DNA from: Chthonomonas sp. UBA2387
Lineage (GTDB): Bacteria; Armatimonadota; Fimbriimonadia; Fimbriimonadales; Fimbriimonadaceae
DNA: 64,000 nt
Assembly: GCA_002343445.1 (NCBI GenBank)
Contig: DDSP01000032.1
Location: 7,658 to 71,657, forward strand
Direction: 5' to 3'
Below the pieces are notes generated by a model that ran no database searches, was not told the DNA's origin, and worked only from the letters and a program-made list of their open reading frames with translations. Below are positions 1-9,398 of the stretch, piece after piece. Numbering within the stretch: position 1 is the stretch's first letter; each line of letters begins with the position of its first letter. A program made the position numbers and the translations under genes.

Positions 1-595
1 GGTCGATGTTGGCCTCGAAGATCTCCTTGCAGGCATCGAAGCCCAGGTCGAGATAGGCGTGCTTGCCCTCGTGAACGGCTACGGGAATATGCAGAATCCG
101 GTTCTTGCCCTCGGCCTTCAGGTCGTCGGTGCTGCTGTGGTAGGGCTCGTGCGGCGCGCCGTTCCAGTCCACGAACATGCGGTACTCGGCGTCCGGGATC
201 ACCGAGCTGTCCACCAAAATGCCGATGTCTTCCAGGTGCGGGATGTCGCTGGGCAGCAGCGCGAACGCTCCGGCGCGGAACGCGGTGGCCTTGACCAGGT
301 GGGATTTCAGGGTGTCCTTGGCGATGCGGATGACGTTGCCCCGCTCCTTGGGGTCCTCGATGTAGCCGCGCTCGTTCTCGAAGTTCACCTTCATGCCGAT
401 CTCGTGCCAGTTCGGGATCTTGTGGATGAACTCCCGGTAGTACAGGTTGGTGTTGCTGCTCGCGTCCTTCATGGAGACGTGGATCAGCCACGTCGCCGGG
501 ACGAATTCGGACTCGAGGACGTCGATGTACTCCGGGGTGAAGCACCGATCGTGATGGGCGCCTTCGCAATCAATCGTGAAAACAACATTAGGCAT
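1..595 (-). CDS. Polysaccharide-deacetylase-like protein (partial, C-terminus off window)
   Basis: Reading leftward from the ATG at 593-595, the frame stays open for 198 codons to the window edge. The N-terminus MPNVVFTIDCEGAHHD has the strand-plus-acidic pattern of the NodB/polysaccharide deacetylase barrel, and an FRAGAF segment near residue 118 matches the RAG motif of that superfamily. The usual HxxxH metal site is not obvious (HEIGMKVNFEN is found where HEIGxHGH would be expected), so it may be a divergent or non-hydrolytic member. It starts 2 nt after the stop of the GH65-type gene, so the two are probably co-transcribed. The substrate is unknown. Confidence 0.6.
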   Translation of the reverse strand, partial: MPNVVFTIDCEGAHHDRCFTPEYIDVLESEFVPATWLIHVSMKDASSNTNLYYREFIHKIPNWHEIGMKVNFENERGYIEDPKERGNVIRIAKDTLKSHLVKATAFRAGAFALLPSDIPHLEDIGILVDSSVIPDAEYRMFVDWNGAPHEPYHSSTDDLKAEGKNRILHIPVAVHEGKHAYLDLGFDACKEIFEANID

Positions 596-597
596 GG

Positions 598-2640
598 TTA
601 GGGATGCTCCTGGACCTCGCACCGCCCGTCGGCGTCCACCTCGAAGGTGGCTGCTTTGCCGAGGACGTGAAACCGTTTGAACACGACGCGCCTCCACTCA
701 GGCGGGAGATTCGGTCGAAGGGTGAGCCATTGTCCACCTTTGAGTTGTTTCGACCAGTTCGCATCGGGGTCCTGCCGAGAGTCTATCCTAAACCCGCCGA
801 AGCCGTAAAGGACGGTCTGCAAACACCCGCCCGCGCCGGTCAAAAAGTAGGTCACGTCCTTCTTCCGCTTCTCGCTGAACAGCATGAGCGGGTGCTGGGT
901 GAAGTCGCCCCAGCTCTTGCGCCAGGTTTCGTAGGCGCGCTCGCGCTCGCCGAGCCGAGCCCAGATCAGGGCATGGACCGAATCGCTCATGGCCGGGCCG
1001 TTGGCCGTCACCTTGTCGGCGAAGCGCTCCATCATCGCGGCTGCCTCCGCCTCGGCTTGGGGATGCTGCAGGGGGTAGATCGCAAGGACGGCTGCGGCTT
1101 GCTTGTAGCTCTTCAGCGTATCGTTGTCATACGTGAGAAACGTGGTGGCATCGCGCGACAACTTGTACCGAACGTCCCTCCCCGAGCGTCGGACCACCCA
1201 CTCGGCGAGGAGGTTGGTGTACAGGTCGTTGTCGCCGATGTGGAACTCGTCGGGCGACATCGTGTTCTTGATCTCCTTCGCTCCGGGCGGACCTTCGCTT
1301 CGCAGATCGAAGAACATGGCGCCCTCCCGAAGAAGGCTCTGTACCGACGATTCGTCCACCAGCCCCAGCGAGGTCGCCTGTCCTAGCGCCCACAGCACCG
1401 AGCCCGTGATGTGGTGCTGCTTGCGCGATTCGCCAGGGACCGTTTCCCGCCCGGTCACCGAGGACTCCCAGGGGAACTTGACACCACCCGCTAGACCCCC
1501 GCCTCCCGCAGCGGCCGCGACCCACTCGTCGGCCTCCCGCTTGGCCGCTTGGGCCAACGCCAGACGATAGCTCGGGATGATCGCGGCCCGATCGGGAGCG
1601 AGCAACGCCATCGCGGGGAACACCCAGATGTCGGCATCCCAAAACACGTGGCCGTTGTAGGTCTGCCCGCTCAGGCCGAGCGGCGAAACGCCCATAGGCA
1701 CCTCTCGATGCGCCTCTGGGTTCAAGCTGGCCGACAGATAGAACATGAACGAGCGCACGGCCTGCTGGTCTTCGACAGGCCCGTCGATCTCGATGTCGGT
1801 CTCCCATCGCTTGGCCCACGCCTCGGTCGAAGCGGCGAGCACCTCGTCGAACGAAGGGGTCGGCAGTTCCTCGTCCGGGACGTCCTCACTCAAGCCGCGA
1901 ACCTGGGCGATCTTGCGAACGGCGGACTTGAAGTCGCACACGGCCACGCGTTCGAAGGTCAGGTCGCGCACGGTGAAGTAGTACTTTCGCAAACGGCCGG
2001 GCATCGAACCAGCGAAGCGCCCGGAGGTTCTGGTGGACACCCGCACCTCGCCCTGGGGCAGTTCGTAGCGATCGCCACCCCCGGGCGCACCTTTGGCTTC
2101 TGCAAGGTGCGCGATGCTGGCCTCGATGGGCTCTTCGGTCGCGGCGACAACCTCCCAGCGTTCGGCGGCGATGGGGAGTTCCGGGTGGAGCACCGTGGTG
2201 CCCAAGAATCGGATGGGCTCGCCACTCGGCCCCTCGACCGAGAACGCCGTGGTCATCGCGCCGGACTTCATGTCGAGCACCTGCTCGTAGGCGATGAGGT
2301 CGCCCGTCGAGACGGGCTTGTCGCCCAGACTCCACTGAACGCCGAGGGGGTTGGGCAGGGCCTCGATCTTCTCTTCGCCTTCGGTCTGGTAGGCGTGCGC
2401 CGCGAAGGCAGGGAGCGAGGTTTCGCCCTCCCATCCCGAGGCGAGCCGGTTCAGGCGAACACCAATCCAGCCGTTCGTGAGGAAGGCGGGCGTTGTTTGC
2501 GTAGGGTCGGTGCAGACCAAGCGCCACGGGTCGGCCGGCGCCTTGGGCCAGGTTCGCGCCTTGGCCTCGGGCGGCTTGGCGCAGCCCGATAGCCCGACCA
2601 GGGCAAGGGCCAACAACGCGAAGTAGGCGAGAGGTCGCAC
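598..2640 (-). CDS. GH65-type glycoside hydrolase, predicted lipoprotein
   Basis: 680 aa. The N-terminus is a lipoprotein signal with lipobox LSGC (Cys20). The middle carries the YNGHVFWDADIW segment and MSPDEF..GDNDLYTN (Glu465) that mark the (alpha/alpha)6 barrel of GH65 (acid trehalase, kojibiose and glucosylgalactosyl-hydroxylysine glucosidase relatives); Glu465 is the expected general acid. It would cleave or phosphorolyse an alpha-glucoside outside the cytoplasm; which one cannot be told. The GTG start is supported by the lipobox and by a TACAAT box 7 nt upstream. It overlaps no neighbour and runs into the deacetylase-like gene after 2 nt. Confidence 0.8.
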   Translation of the reverse strand: MRPLAYFALLALALVGLSGCAKPPEAKARTWPKAPADPWRLVCTDPTQTTPAFLTNGWIGVRLNRLASGWEGETSLPAFAAHAYQTEGEEKIEALPNPLGVQWSLGDKPVSTGDLIAYEQVLDMKSGAMTTAFSVEGPSGEPIRFLGTTVLHPELPIAAERWEVVAATEEPIEASIAHLAEAKGAPGGGDRYELPQGEVRVSTRTSGRFAGSMPGRLRKYYFTVRDLTFERVAVCDFKSAVRKIAQVRGLSEDVPDEELPTPSFDEVLAASTEAWAKRWETDIEIDGPVEDQQAVRSFMFYLSASLNPEAHREVPMGVSPLGLSGQTYNGHVFWDADIWVFPAMALLAPDRAAIIPSYRLALAQAAKREADEWVAAAAGGGGLAGGVKFPWESSVTGRETVPGESRKQHHITGSVLWALGQATSLGLVDESSVQSLLREGAMFFDLRSEGPPGAKEIKNTMSPDEFHIGDNDLYTNLLAEWVVRRSGRDVRYKLSRDATTFLTYDNDTLKSYKQAAAVLAIYPLQHPQAEAEAAAMMERFADKVTANGPAMSDSVHALIWARLGERERAYETWRKSWGDFTQHPLMLFSEKRKKDVTYFLTGAGGCLQTVLYGFGGFRIDSRQDPDANWSKQLKGGQWLTLRPNLPPEWRRVVFKRFHVLGKAATFEVDADGRCEVQEHP

Positions 2641-2647
2641 CAGACTG

Positions 2648-2653
2648 ATTGTA
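2648..2653 (-). promoter_or_regulatory. -10 box (TACAAT) close to the start codon
   Basis: On the minus strand TACAAT ends 7 nt before the GTG of the GH65-type gene, leaving room for a leaderless or nearly leaderless transcript. No Shine-Dalgarno sequence is visible. No clear -35 was found. Confidence 0.5.
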
Positions 2654-2655
2654 GA

Positions 2656-3717
2656 TCAGCCGCCATAGCGGCGGTCCTTCCACACGACGCCCCGCTTCGC
2701 GGCGACCAAGCCCAGCCACTGCGTGAGGCCAGCGGCGGCGATGGACACCGGGCTCAGGAGCACGACCCACCACGGCATACCGACCATCTGCCGCACGGCC
2801 CACACGCTGACAAGCAAAGCCGTCAAAGCCCAAACGTTCCCCAGCCAAGACGCTGCAAGCAGCACGAGAAACGCCCCCAACACCACCGCACCGATCGCGG
2901 AGCCGGTCACCCAATAGGCATTCTTCGACATGCCCCGGATGGCGGAGGGCAGGTCGTCGTACATCCGCACCGACAAGAACGAAGCCGCCTGGACCACGAG
3001 CACGGGCACCCCCAACCGGGCGAGCATTCGACCGACCTGCACGTCCTCCAGCACCTCGCCACGCATCGCGGCATGCGGCCGGACCTGGCGGTACCGCTCT
3101 GCCCGCCACAGGACGAACTGGCCGTTGGTGAAACGAACGTGGCTCCTGCGCGAACGATGGACCACACCGAACGGGATGGTGGCGAGCAACAGCCACGGCA
3201 CCCAGAACAAGTAGCCCGGCTCGAGCCCCCTGCCGGGGAGCATCTTTGGAAAGCCCGTGACGACCGGATAGCGGTCCTCGAACTCCGCGATCAGCGACCT
3301 CAGGGACGCCCCGAACTCGGGGCCCGGGCGCGTGTCGGCATCGAGGAACACCCACCAGTCGGCATCGCCGGCTTCGGCGGCCCAGGCGAGCGTGTCGCAG
3401 GCATGGTTCTTGCCCGTCCAGCCTTCGGGCAGCGGCGCGGCAACGACCACGCGGGCACCCAGTTCGCGAGCCACGTCGGCGGTGCCATCGTCGGACGAAT
3501 CGTCGCACACCCAGACCTCTTCGACCTGTCTGATGAGGTTTGGGAGAAGCAAGCGAAGGTTGGCGGCCTCGTTCCTGGCCGGGATGAGGACGGCCAAGCG
3601 GGCCGTGCCCGGGAGCCGTTTCGGGCGGGGCATCAGCACCCAGTTGGTGACCGAGACGATGGCCAGGTAGGACCACACCACCCAGATCAGGACGTCCACG
3701 CGCCGGAAGCTTAGCAC
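2656..3717 (-). CDS. Membrane glycosyltransferase family 2 (CruG/CrtQ-like)
   Basis: 353 aa. An N-terminal membrane anchor is followed by a GT-A fold: VLIPARNEA, VCDDSSDDGT and the metal-binding FLDADTRPG (DxD). At least two C-terminal membrane segments follow. This layout matches carotenoid or lipid glycosyltransferases such as CruG and CrtQ. Its divergent neighbour is a CruF-like carotenoid hydratase, and cruF-cruG pairs make glycosylated carotenoids, so a carotenoid 1'-hydroxyl is a likely acceptor (inference). The GTG at 3717 is the longest start; a second GTG at 3699 lies 8 nt after TAAGCT and may be the real one. Confidence 0.75.
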   Translation of the reverse strand: MLSFRRVDVLIWVVWSYLAIVSVTNWVLMPRPKRLPGTARLAVLIPARNEAANLRLLLPNLIRQVEEVWVCDDSSDDGTADVARELGARVVVAAPLPEGWTGKNHACDTLAWAAEAGDADWWVFLDADTRPGPEFGASLRSLIAEFEDRYPVVTGFPKMLPGRGLEPGYLFWVPWLLLATIPFGVVHRSRRSHVRFTNGQFVLWRAERYRQVRPHAAMRGEVLEDVQVGRMLARLGVPVLVVQAASFLSVRMYDDLPSAIRGMSKNAYWVTGSAIGAVVLGAFLVLLAASWLGNVWALTALLVSVWAVRQMVGMPWWVVLLSPVSIAAAGLTQWLGLVAAKRGVVWKDRRYGG

Positions 3718-3750
3718 TTTGCCGTGGCGGATCGCGTAGTCTTGGGTGGC

Positions 3751-4494
3751 GTGCGATCCCTCGACCCCGTGCTTCGGCTGTACCTAGCGCTGGTCGCGTT
3801 CTCCATCCTGGGGAGCGTGGCCGAGCGGGCGTTGGGTGTGGATTCTGGTCCGATCAAGCCGATCGCTTCGGCGGCGACTCTCCTTGCGGGCTTTGCCGCA
3901 GTGGCGCGGCAAGCGGGGCCGATGGGACGGTGGCCGATCGTGTGGTTGTTCGGGCTGGGCGTGGCCGTCGAACTCGCTGGGGTGCATACGGGTGTGCCGT
4001 TCGGGCGATACAGCTACACGGGCGCGTGGCCCCCATCGGTGGACCTCCCCTCGGGCGAGTCGTTCCCCCTGTTGCTTCCGTTCGCTTGGACGATGATCGT
4101 CGGCGCGGCGATGTTGGCGATGCCTGCTCGATGGCCGGTCGCGGGGCGTGTCGTCGGCGCGGCCGTACTCGCCACCGCCGTTGACTTCGTGATGGAGCCC
4201 GTCATGGTGCGCGAACTCGGCTATTGGGTGTGGCACGATCCGTTTGGCCCGTTCATCGCCCCGCTGGCCAATGCGGCGGGCTGGCTGGGCACGAGCCTCG
4301 CCGGGGCAGCCGCATGGGGCCGATCGAACCCTTCTGACCGCCGCGCGCCGGTGTTGGTTCTTTCCGGCCACCTTGCGTTGATGGCGACGATCGGAAGCTT
4401 GGGCGGGCATTTGGATCTGGCGCGAGCCGCCCTGGTTGCCGGTGCAGCCGCCCTCGTTCTGTGGGCATTCGCCGAATGCCGCAACGCGTGCTGA
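3751..4494 (+). CDS. cruF: CruF-like carotenoid biosynthesis membrane protein
   Basis: About 247 aa with six to seven predicted membrane segments. The block AVELAGVHTGVPFGRYSYT, a conserved VDFVMEPV segment and a downstream YWVWH are typical of the COG2324/DUF422 family. That family includes CruF, which hydrates the C-1',2' double bond of acyclic carotenoids. It leads directly into crtI, the acyltransferase and crtB. I chose the GTG at 3751 because TAGTCT lies 8 nt upstream; an in-frame GTG at 3724 would add nine residues and leave only 6 nt to the divergent glycosyltransferase start. Confidence 0.75.
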   Translation: MRSLDPVLRLYLALVAFSILGSVAERALGVDSGPIKPIASAATLLAGFAAVARQAGPMGRWPIVWLFGLGVAVELAGVHTGVPFGRYSYTGAWPPSVDLPSGESFPLLLPFAWTMIVGAAMLAMPARWPVAGRVVGAAVLATAVDFVMEPVMVRELGYWVWHDPFGPFIAPLANAAGWLGTSLAGAAAWGRSNPSDRRAPVLVLSGHLALMATIGSLGGHLDLARAALVAGAAALVLWAFAECRNAC

Positions 4495-4525
4495 CGATTG
4501 CATGGGTCGGGGTGTAGACCGATCC

Positions 4526-6022
4526 ATGCGCAAACACTTCGTGGTGGTCGGTGCCGGTCTTGGCGGCTTGGCGACCGCGTTGCGCTTGGCTCATGCCGGG
4601 CATCGCGTCACGGTTCTGGAGAAGAACGGATTCGTAGGCGGACGCAACTCCCGAATGAGCGTCGGTGAGTGCCGATTCGACGGTGGGCCGACCTTGCTGA
4701 TGATGCTCGACCCGTTCCGCAAGCTGTTCGCGGACGTCGGCGAACGGTTCGAGGAGCATGTTCCCATCACGCTGTGCGACCCCGGCTACCGCGTGTTCTA
4801 CCACGATGGGTCGCGGATCGAGGGCACCCCGAACGTGGCCAAGATGACCCGTCAGATCCGCGAGATCGCTGGCGACGAGGAGGCCGACCGCTACGCCGGA
4901 TTCCTCGGCAGCTTGGGCGAACTGTATCGCGACGCCATCCCCAACTTCGTGCGCAACGGCTACACGCGGCCCACGGATATAGTCGCCCCCGCTCAGCTTG
5001 TCCGCGTGCTCAAGCACAGGATGTTGGGCAACCTCGCCAAGCGGGTCGAACGCACGTTCGACGATCCTCGCCTGCGCATGCTGTTCAGCTTCCAGACGAT
5101 GTATCTCGGGCTTTCCCCTTACGATGCGCCTTGGGTGTACGGAACGCTGGCGTACATGGAGTTCGGCGAAGGCATTTGGTACCCCAAGGGCGGGTTGCCC
5201 ACGATCACCGAGAAAGTGGCCGAGTTGGCCGAAAACCGGGGCGCCGAGATTCGCTTGAACTGTGCCGTCGCGAGCATCGCTGGACGCAGCGTGACGCTCG
5301 AATCGGGCGAGACGATCGCAGCCGATGCCGTGATCGCGAACGCCGACCTTCCCTACACCAAGGATCGCTTGGAGCCTCGTCGCTCGCGCAGACGCTACCG
5401 GAACTCGTGCAGCGCCTACCTGATGACGCTCGACTACCGGGGCGAACTCCCAGGCCTGCTCCACCACAACATCTTCTTCGGCCGCGACTTCAAGGCGAAC
5501 CTCGACGACCTGTTCCACCATCACCAATTGCCCGAAGACCCGGCGTTTTACGCGTGCGTGTCGAAGCGATCGGACCCCGAGGTGGCCCCAGTGGGTCGGG
5601 AGAACCTGTACCTTCTCGTTCCCTGCCCGAACCTCCGATTCCCTTGGAACGAAGACGCCGCTCGGACGCTTCGCGAGAAGGTCTTCGCTCGACTGAGCGA
5701 TGAAGTCGGCTTCGATCCCGGTCGCGTCGAAGGGATGGCGGAGCGGACACCCGCCACGTGGCAGACGGACTTCAACTTGCACGAAGGCGCCGCGTTCGGC
5801 ATCTCCCACGACTTGTTCCAGAGCGCGTTCTTCCGGCCTTCGAACGGGAGTGCGACACCGGGGGTGTATTACGTCGGCGCTTCGACGATGCCGGGCAACG
5901 GTCTGCCCATGGTGCTGATCTCGGCCGAACTGGTCGAGCGTCGGATGGCCGCCGATGGACTCCTCCAGTTGCCCAACAGGTCGCGCACGAGCGACCACTT
6001 TCTCGCGGAGGCGAGGCCTTGA
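4526..6022 (+). CDS. crtI: CrtI-type carotenoid (phytoene) desaturase
   Basis: 498 aa, the usual CrtI length. The N-terminal dinucleotide-binding motif VVGAGLGGLATALRLA is followed by an LEKN..VGGRNS segment, and the C-terminus has YYVGASTMPGNGLPMVLISA, the FAD-contacting signature of phytoene desaturases, isomerases and ketolase relatives. It should oxidise phytoene toward lycopene or related polyenes at the membrane surface. The ATG at 4526 follows TAGACC by 5 nt, and an upstream in-frame ATG at 4502 is less likely. Its stop overlaps the TTG start of the acyltransferase, so translation is probably coupled. Confidence 0.9.
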   Translation: MRKHFVVVGAGLGGLATALRLAHAGHRVTVLEKNGFVGGRNSRMSVGECRFDGGPTLLMMLDPFRKLFADVGERFEEHVPITLCDPGYRVFYHDGSRIEGTPNVAKMTRQIREIAGDEEADRYAGFLGSLGELYRDAIPNFVRNGYTRPTDIVAPAQLVRVLKHRMLGNLAKRVERTFDDPRLRMLFSFQTMYLGLSPYDAPWVYGTLAYMEFGEGIWYPKGGLPTITEKVAELAENRGAEIRLNCAVASIAGRSVTLESGETIAADAVIANADLPYTKDRLEPRRSRRRYRNSCSAYLMTLDYRGELPGLLHHNIFFGRDFKANLDDLFHHHQLPEDPAFYACVSKRSDPEVAPVGRENLYLLVPCPNLRFPWNEDAARTLREKVFARLSDEVGFDPGRVEGMAERTPATWQTDFNLHEGAAFGISHDLFQSAFFRPSNGSATPGVYYVGASTMPGNGLPMVLISAELVERRMAADGLLQLPNRSRTSDHFLAEARP

Positions 6023-6681
6023 CCCAGCAGGATCGGGGGATCGTCGGGCGAGCCGTCGGCGGCATGATCCGCCGCTCGGTGCGCCGATCGTTCCGTCATG
6101 TGCGATGGCGTCCCCCGTTGCGGGCGCCCCAGCCACCGTGCGTGTTCTACGCGAACCACCACGGCTGGTTCGACGGCTACCTGATGTATTGCGCCGTCAC
6201 GCGGCTCGGGGTGCCTTGCTTGGATTGGATCCAGGAGTACGAGACGTTCCCACTGTTCGGACACGTCGGCGGACTTCCGTTTCCCAAAGACAAACCCGAG
6301 GTCCGCGCGGGCACGATCCGCAAGACGATCCGAGCCATGCGCGAGGGCACCTCGCTGATTCTGTTCGCCGAGGGCACGTTGCACTACCCGCCCGAAGTGC
6401 TGCCGTTCGGACGCGCGTTCGACCTCGTGGCCCGGTCGGTGCCCCGTGCGAGCCTGATCCCCGTCGCCATCCGCTACGAGCACGCCCTGCACGAGCGGCC
6501 CGAGGCCTATCTCGCGTTCGGGGAACCCCTCGGGTCGGATCGAACCCGCACGCGAGCCAGGGAGGTCCTTGCGGACCTTCTCGACGACTTGGCTTGCGAC
6601 ATCCGCCGAGGCGCACCTTTCGAGACGCTATGCCCTGGCACGCCATCCATCAACGAACGCTGGAGTTGGAAACGCCCATGA
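6019..6681 (+). CDS. PlsC-family acyltransferase in carotenoid operon
   Basis: About 220 aa. NHHGWFD supplies the HX4D catalytic motif and LFAEGTLHYP the second acyltransferase motif (FxEGT). Both identify the 1-acylglycerol-3-phosphate acyltransferase superfamily. The TTG at 6019 overlaps the crtI stop, and the stop overlaps the crtB start as ATGA. Placement between crtI and crtB, with a glycosyltransferase nearby, suggests it esterifies a carotenoid glycoside with a fatty acid, the role CrtO plays in staphyloxanthin synthesis. That is inference; a phospholipid role is possible. Confidence 0.75.
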   Translation: MTQQDRGIVGRAVGGMIRRSVRRSFRHVRWRPPLRAPQPPCVFYANHHGWFDGYLMYCAVTRLGVPCLDWIQEYETFPLFGHVGGLPFPKDKPEVRAGTIRKTIRAMREGTSLILFAEGTLHYPPEVLPFGRAFDLVARSVPRASLIPVAIRYEHALHERPEAYLAFGEPLGSDRTRTRAREVLADLLDDLACDIRRGAPFETLCPGTPSINERWSWKRP

Positions 6682-7628
6682 ACGAGACCTTTGCGACCCC
6701 GGAAGACTACGCGCGGTGCGAGCGCATCCACCGTCAGTTCGGCACGACCTACTACTTCGCCACCCGAACGTTCCCCAAGGCTGTGCAGAACAAGGTCCAT
6801 GCCGTGTACGGCTTCGTCCGAGTGCCCGACGAATGGGTGGACAACCCGGGACCGCTCACCCGAGCCGAGGTCGAACGGCATCTGGACGACTGGCGCAGGC
6901 AATTGCTCCTCGGGCTAGAGGGGCGACGTCCGGACGACGGCGTGATGCGGGCCTTCGTCGACACCGTGCGCGATTGCGGTATCCCGGTCGAGGAACCCCT
7001 CGTCTTCCTCGACGCGATGCGGCAGGACCTGGACCAGGTGCGGTACGAGACCTACGAAGACCTCCAGCAATACATGCGCGGCAGCGCCAGCGCCGTCGGT
7101 GCGATGATGGATTCCGTCATGGCGGACGAGCCGAACGCCGCGCGAACCCATTGCGCCCACCTGCTCGGCGAGGCGATGCAGATGACCAACTTCCTTCGCG
7201 ACATCGGAGAGGATGGCTTGCGCGGGCGGATCTACCTGCCGAAGGAAGACCTGGACCGATTCGCGGTTTCGGAGGGGCAAGTCAGGGAGGGCCGGTTCGA
7301 TCCCGCATTCCGAAGACTGATGGAGTTTGAAATCGCTCGGACGCGCGAACTCTATGCGCAGGCGGACGAGGGCATTCCTCAGTTGCCGCGCAGAACTCAG
7401 CGCGCAATCCTGCTGGCCCGTGTGCTCTACAGCCGGATTCTGGATCGGCTCGAAGAGCAGGGGTGCAACCCGTTCCTACGCCGTGCACGCACTAGCAGAG
7501 CCGAGAAGCTCGGGGTCGCGATGCGTGTTCTGTTGGCTCCGGGCAGTTTCTTGAACGACGGAAAGGACACTTCTTCCACCCGTGGGGATATCATGGGCGG
7601 CAAGCATGTCCGATGCCGCCGTGCCTGA
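6678..7628 (+). CDS. crtB: Phytoene/squalene synthase family (CrtB)
   Basis: 316 aa. It has the two aspartate-rich prenyl-diphosphate binding regions, PDEWVD near residue 52 and NFLRDIGED near residue 173, plus YFATRTFP at the N-terminus and a RGRIYLP segment after the second motif, all typical of phytoene synthase. It would condense two geranylgeranyl diphosphates to phytoene, the first committed carotenoid step. It starts inside the acyltransferase stop codon and its 3' end overlaps the MFS gene by 23 nt. Confidence 0.88.
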   Translation: MNETFATPEDYARCERIHRQFGTTYYFATRTFPKAVQNKVHAVYGFVRVPDEWVDNPGPLTRAEVERHLDDWRRQLLLGLEGRRPDDGVMRAFVDTVRDCGIPVEEPLVFLDAMRQDLDQVRYETYEDLQQYMRGSASAVGAMMDSVMADEPNAARTHCAHLLGEAMQMTNFLRDIGEDGLRGRIYLPKEDLDRFAVSEGQVREGRFDPAFRRLMEFEIARTRELYAQADEGIPQLPRRTQRAILLARVLYSRILDRLEEQGCNPFLRRARTSRAEKLGVAMRVLLAPGSFLNDGKDTSSTRGDIMGGKHVRCRRA

Positions 7629-9375
7629 ACGCCGTTCGTCGCGCCCTTGGGGGTTCGTCCCGCTTCTCTACTTTCTCGAAAGCATCCCCTATGTCGTCGT
7701 CACGACGATGTCGGTGGTGATGTACAAGAAGCTTGGCGTCGGCAATGAACAAATCGGCCTTTGGACCAGCCTGATCGCATGGCCCTGGACGCTCAAGATG
7801 CTGTGGGGGCCGATGGTGGATGTGAACTCCACCAAGCGCAAGTGGATCATCGGCACCCAGATGCTCATGATCGTGGCGATGGGCTTTGCCGCCTACGCGA
7901 TCGGTTTGCCCAACTTCCTGGCCGCAACCTTGATCTGTTTTGTCGCGATGGCCATGTTCTCGGCCACGCACGACATCGCCGCCGACGGCTTCTACCTGTT
8001 GGCCCTGGGCGAGAAGGATCAGGCGTTCTTCGTCGGCGTTCGGAGCACGTTCTACCGTCTCGGGACCATCTTCGCCAACGGCTTTTTGGTGTACATGGCG
8101 GGCCAGTTGGAGACCATCACCAACGCGACGCGGTTCATCACGGTCGAGAACCACCGGGCGTTCGTGGCCGAGCATCCCGCCGCAAACCCGCTGGTGGGAC
8201 TCTGGTACGGCATCGCGGGGGTCTGGGCCGGCTTGGGCGATGCCGTCGGCAACTTCCTCAAATCGCTCTACCTGCTGGCCGCGCCGATCGTGCCGGATCA
8301 GATCCCGCGCGCGTGGTTCGTGGCGCTCTCGTTCGGCATCGTGGTCTACGCGTTCGCGTTCGTCTTGAACCTCTTCGCGATGCCGAGACCCGCCGCGGAC
8401 CGGTTGCGAAAGCCAACGATTTGGATGCATTTGCTGGGCGAGTTTGGACAAATCCTGCTTATGGTCACCGGCATCCTACTGTTCGCCCAGCAGGTCCACT
8501 TGCTCTACAAGGTGCTCGAGTGTGCCGTCACGGGCCGCTGGAGCGTGTTCGAGGCCGAGGTGCGGCCCCTGTTCAACCTCGGCACGATTGTGGGGACGCC
8601 TTTCTGGTTGGAACAGGGCGTCGCGATGGCCTGGGTAGGCGGCGCATGGTTCTCGACGCGGCAGCTGTTCGGCAAGATCGGCATGGGTCCGGCGGCGAAG
8701 TCGTTCTTCGCACAGAACAAGATCGGCTGGATTCTGGCTTTCGTGCTGTTCTATCGTTTCGGCGAGATCATGATCGGCAAGATGTCGGGGCCGTTCCTAC
8801 TGGACCCCGTCGAGAAAGGCGGCCTGGCCGTGCCCACTGCCACGGTCGGAACGATCACGGGCATGTGGGGCGTTTTGGGACTGGTCTTTGGGGGCATCTT
8901 GGGCGGAATGGTCATCGCCAAGTTCGGCATCAAGAGGTGCCTTTGGCCGATGGTGTTGGCCCTGAACGTGCCCAACCTGCTCTACGTTTGGGCTGCGGCG
9001 AACCTGCCGCAACGAGTCGCCGACGCACCGCAGTATACGCATCAGATGGTGCAGTGGCTCATCTTCGTGGACCAATTCGGCTACGGTTTCGGGTTCAGCG
9101 CCTACATGGTGTATCTCATGTTCATTGCCCAAGGGACCGAGTTCGAGACCTCGCACTATGCGATCGCGACGGGCCTGATGGCGCTCGGGGCGATGATCAG
9201 CGGCATCGTAAGCGGTTACGCCCAAGGAGCGCTGGCCAGCATGTTCCCCTCGGCGGGTGGCTACCTGCCGTTCTTCATCGCCGTCTGCTTCTGCACCATC
9301 CCCGGCATGATCACGCTGCTGTTCATCCCCATGGACCGTGCCGACATCCGCAAGGCGCCCATCGAACTCGATTGA
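7606..9375 (+). CDS. MFS permease, AmpG-like
   Basis: 589 aa with about 12 membrane segments. The N-terminal half (WGFVPLLYFLESIPY, WGPMVDV, HDIAADG) resembles AmpG/acetyl-CoA-transporter type MFS permeases. It is longer than the usual 420-500 aa because of extended loops after segments 6 and 8. The ATG at 7606 lies inside the crtB 3' end, so it belongs to the carotenoid operon by position, but no link between its substrate and carotenoids can be read from the sequence. Confidence 0.7.
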   Translation: MSDAAVPERRSSRPWGFVPLLYFLESIPYVVVTTMSVVMYKKLGVGNEQIGLWTSLIAWPWTLKMLWGPMVDVNSTKRKWIIGTQMLMIVAMGFAAYAIGLPNFLAATLICFVAMAMFSATHDIAADGFYLLALGEKDQAFFVGVRSTFYRLGTIFANGFLVYMAGQLETITNATRFITVENHRAFVAEHPAANPLVGLWYGIAGVWAGLGDAVGNFLKSLYLLAAPIVPDQIPRAWFVALSFGIVVYAFAFVLNLFAMPRPAADRLRKPTIWMHLLGEFGQILLMVTGILLFAQQVHLLYKVLECAVTGRWSVFEAEVRPLFNLGTIVGTPFWLEQGVAMAWVGGAWFSTRQLFGKIGMGPAAKSFFAQNKIGWILAFVLFYRFGEIMIGKMSGPFLLDPVEKGGLAVPTATVGTITGMWGVLGLVFGGILGGMVIAKFGIKRCLWPMVLALNVPNLLYVWAAANLPQRVADAPQYTHQMVQWLIFVDQFGYGFGFSAYMVYLMFIAQGTEFETSHYAIATGLMALGAMISGIVSGYAQGALASMFPSAGGYLPFFIAVCFCTIPGMITLLFIPMDRADIRKAPIELD

Positions 9376-9384
9376 TCGGTGGGT

Positions 9385-9390
9385 TATAGT
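9385..9390 (+). promoter_or_regulatory. -10 box (TATAGT) 8 nt before a start codon
   Basis: TATAGT lies in the 23-nt gap after the MFS gene, 8 nt before the ATG at 9399, as expected for a leaderless transcript of the lipoprotein gene. Confidence 0.45.
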
Positions 9391-9398
9391 GATCCCTG

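Noticed and set aside
59..601. Plus-strand 180-aa frame over the first gene
   Set aside because: It is antisense to the deacetylase-like frame, which has recognisable motifs and overlaps its neighbour as an operon would.
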